Positions 5,406-5,648 of a DNA stretch of 5,648 nt are shown here, piece by piece; position 1 is the first letter of the stretch; each line of letters opens with the position of its first letter. The position numbers and the translations under genes are program-made. Source of the stretch: Desulfobulbaceae bacterium (GTDB lineage: Bacteria > Desulfobacterota > Desulfobulbia > Desulfobulbales > Desulfocapsaceae); assembly GCA_027067035.1 (NCBI GenBank), contig JAMOMO010000454.1:1-5648 (forward strand), given 5' to 3'. The notes beneath the pieces are model-generated. The model saw nothing but the letters and a program-made list of their open reading frames with translations. It did no database searches and had not been told where the DNA came from.

Positions 5406-5431
5406 TGCGTTGGACTGTAACGTCCCCGTAT

Positions 5432-5647
5432 TCACTTGACAAGGCTGTAGCCCGCAACCACGGTCGCAGATTTTTTTTCACCGTTATAGCTCACAACCCG
5501 GAGGGTATATTCTCCAGGAGACGAGAGTACTATTTCCCCGGATATCTCCATGGATTCCAGGTCCGGTTCAGAGCCGTCGAGGGTATACCGGGCAGTGTGC
5601 CCCCGTGGAATATCAACAGTCAGTTTCAGTGGCGCCTTGTATGCACC
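5432..5647 (-). CDS. C-terminal fragment of a protein with a chitobiase/hexosaminidase C-terminal-like domain
   Basis: On the minus strand a frame is open from the right edge to a TGA at 5434-5432, giving the last 71 residues of a gene whose start is outside the window. The sequence runs G-A-Y-K-A-P-L-K-L-T-V-D-I-P, then A-R-Y-T-L-D-G-S-E-P-D (19-29), then I-V-L-S-S-P-G-E-Y-T-L-R-V-V-S-Y-N-G (39-56), and ends G-Y-S-L-V-K. The Y-T-(L/T)-D-G-(S/T)-x-P core followed by a G-x-Y-T-L-R-V strand is the signature of the CHB_HEX_C (chitobiase/beta-hexosaminidase C-terminal) beta-sandwich. This domain is often found at the ends of secreted or surface glycosidases and large adhesin-like proteins, where it may bind carbohydrate. 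The upstream catalytic part is not visible, so the whole protein's function is unknown. It converges on the acyltransferase gene with a 26-bp gap. Eight consecutive A in its coding strand (5478-5471) form a slip-prone run. Confidence 0.75.
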   Translation of the reverse strand, partial: GAYKAPLKLTVDIPRGHTARYTLDGSEPDLESMEISGEIVLSSPGEYTLRVVSYNGEKKSATVVAGYSLVK

Positions 5648-5648
5648 G

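Noticed and set aside
5412..5425. GGAC-TGTAAC-GTCC hairpin between the acyltransferase and the convergent right-edge gene
   Set aside because: Four base pairs with a 6-nt loop and no following T-run is too weak to call a terminator.
1..5648. CRISPR array, tRNA or rRNA, insertion sequence or phage genes
   Set aside because: No regularly spaced direct repeats, cloverleaf-like segments, transposase motifs or terminal inverted repeats were seen.

Overview
This window is part of a surface-polysaccharide (exopolysaccharide, capsule or O-antigen) biosynthesis locus from a bacterium, most likely Gram-negative. The evidence is three kinds of glycosyltransferase, a Wzy/O-antigen-ligase-type membrane protein, a membrane-anchored SGNH hydrolase and a left-handed-beta-helix acyltransferase, all adjacent. 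Base composition looks close to half G+C by eye. Mixed-strand EPS loci like this are common in Desulfobacterota and other environmental Gram-negatives, but nothing here fixes the taxon, and I hold that guess loosely.

Layout from left to right. Positions 2-364 (+) hold the C-terminal end of a family 2 glycosyltransferase whose start lies outside the window. A minus-strand group occupies 399-3871. In transcription order it is a Wzy-like polymerase/ligase (3871-2567), a rhamnosyltransferase-like GT2 (2477-1512), an Alg14/PssD-like protein (1393-893) and an Alg13/PssE-like protein (896-399). The last two overlap by 4 bp (ATGA) and together should form one two-subunit glycosyltransferase. Positions 3872-4176 are a divergent non-coding region rich in inverted repeats. 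Two plus-strand genes follow: an SGNH hydrolase with an N-terminal membrane anchor (4177-4938) and a short hexapeptide-repeat O-acyltransferase (4968-5405). The right edge (5647-5432, minus) holds the C-terminal 71 residues of another protein, ending in a chitobiase/beta-hexosaminidase C-terminal-like beta-sandwich domain. That gene runs convergently into the acyltransferase.

Likely teamwork (inference): the GT2 enzymes and the PssD/PssE pair add sugars to a lipid-linked repeat unit on the cytoplasmic face. The Wzy-like protein polymerises or ligates units on the periplasmic face. The acyltransferase adds acetyl (or similar) groups, and the anchored SGNH protein may remove or transfer them outside the cytoplasm. 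No initiating sugar transferase, flippase, chain-length regulator or export gene lies in the window, so the locus must extend beyond both ends.

I see no clearly new biological system. The points most worth a second look are the dyad-rich divergent control region, the SGNH protein with Asn where the catalytic Asp is expected, the likely TTG start of the Wzy-like gene, and the start-less gene fragment at the right edge.
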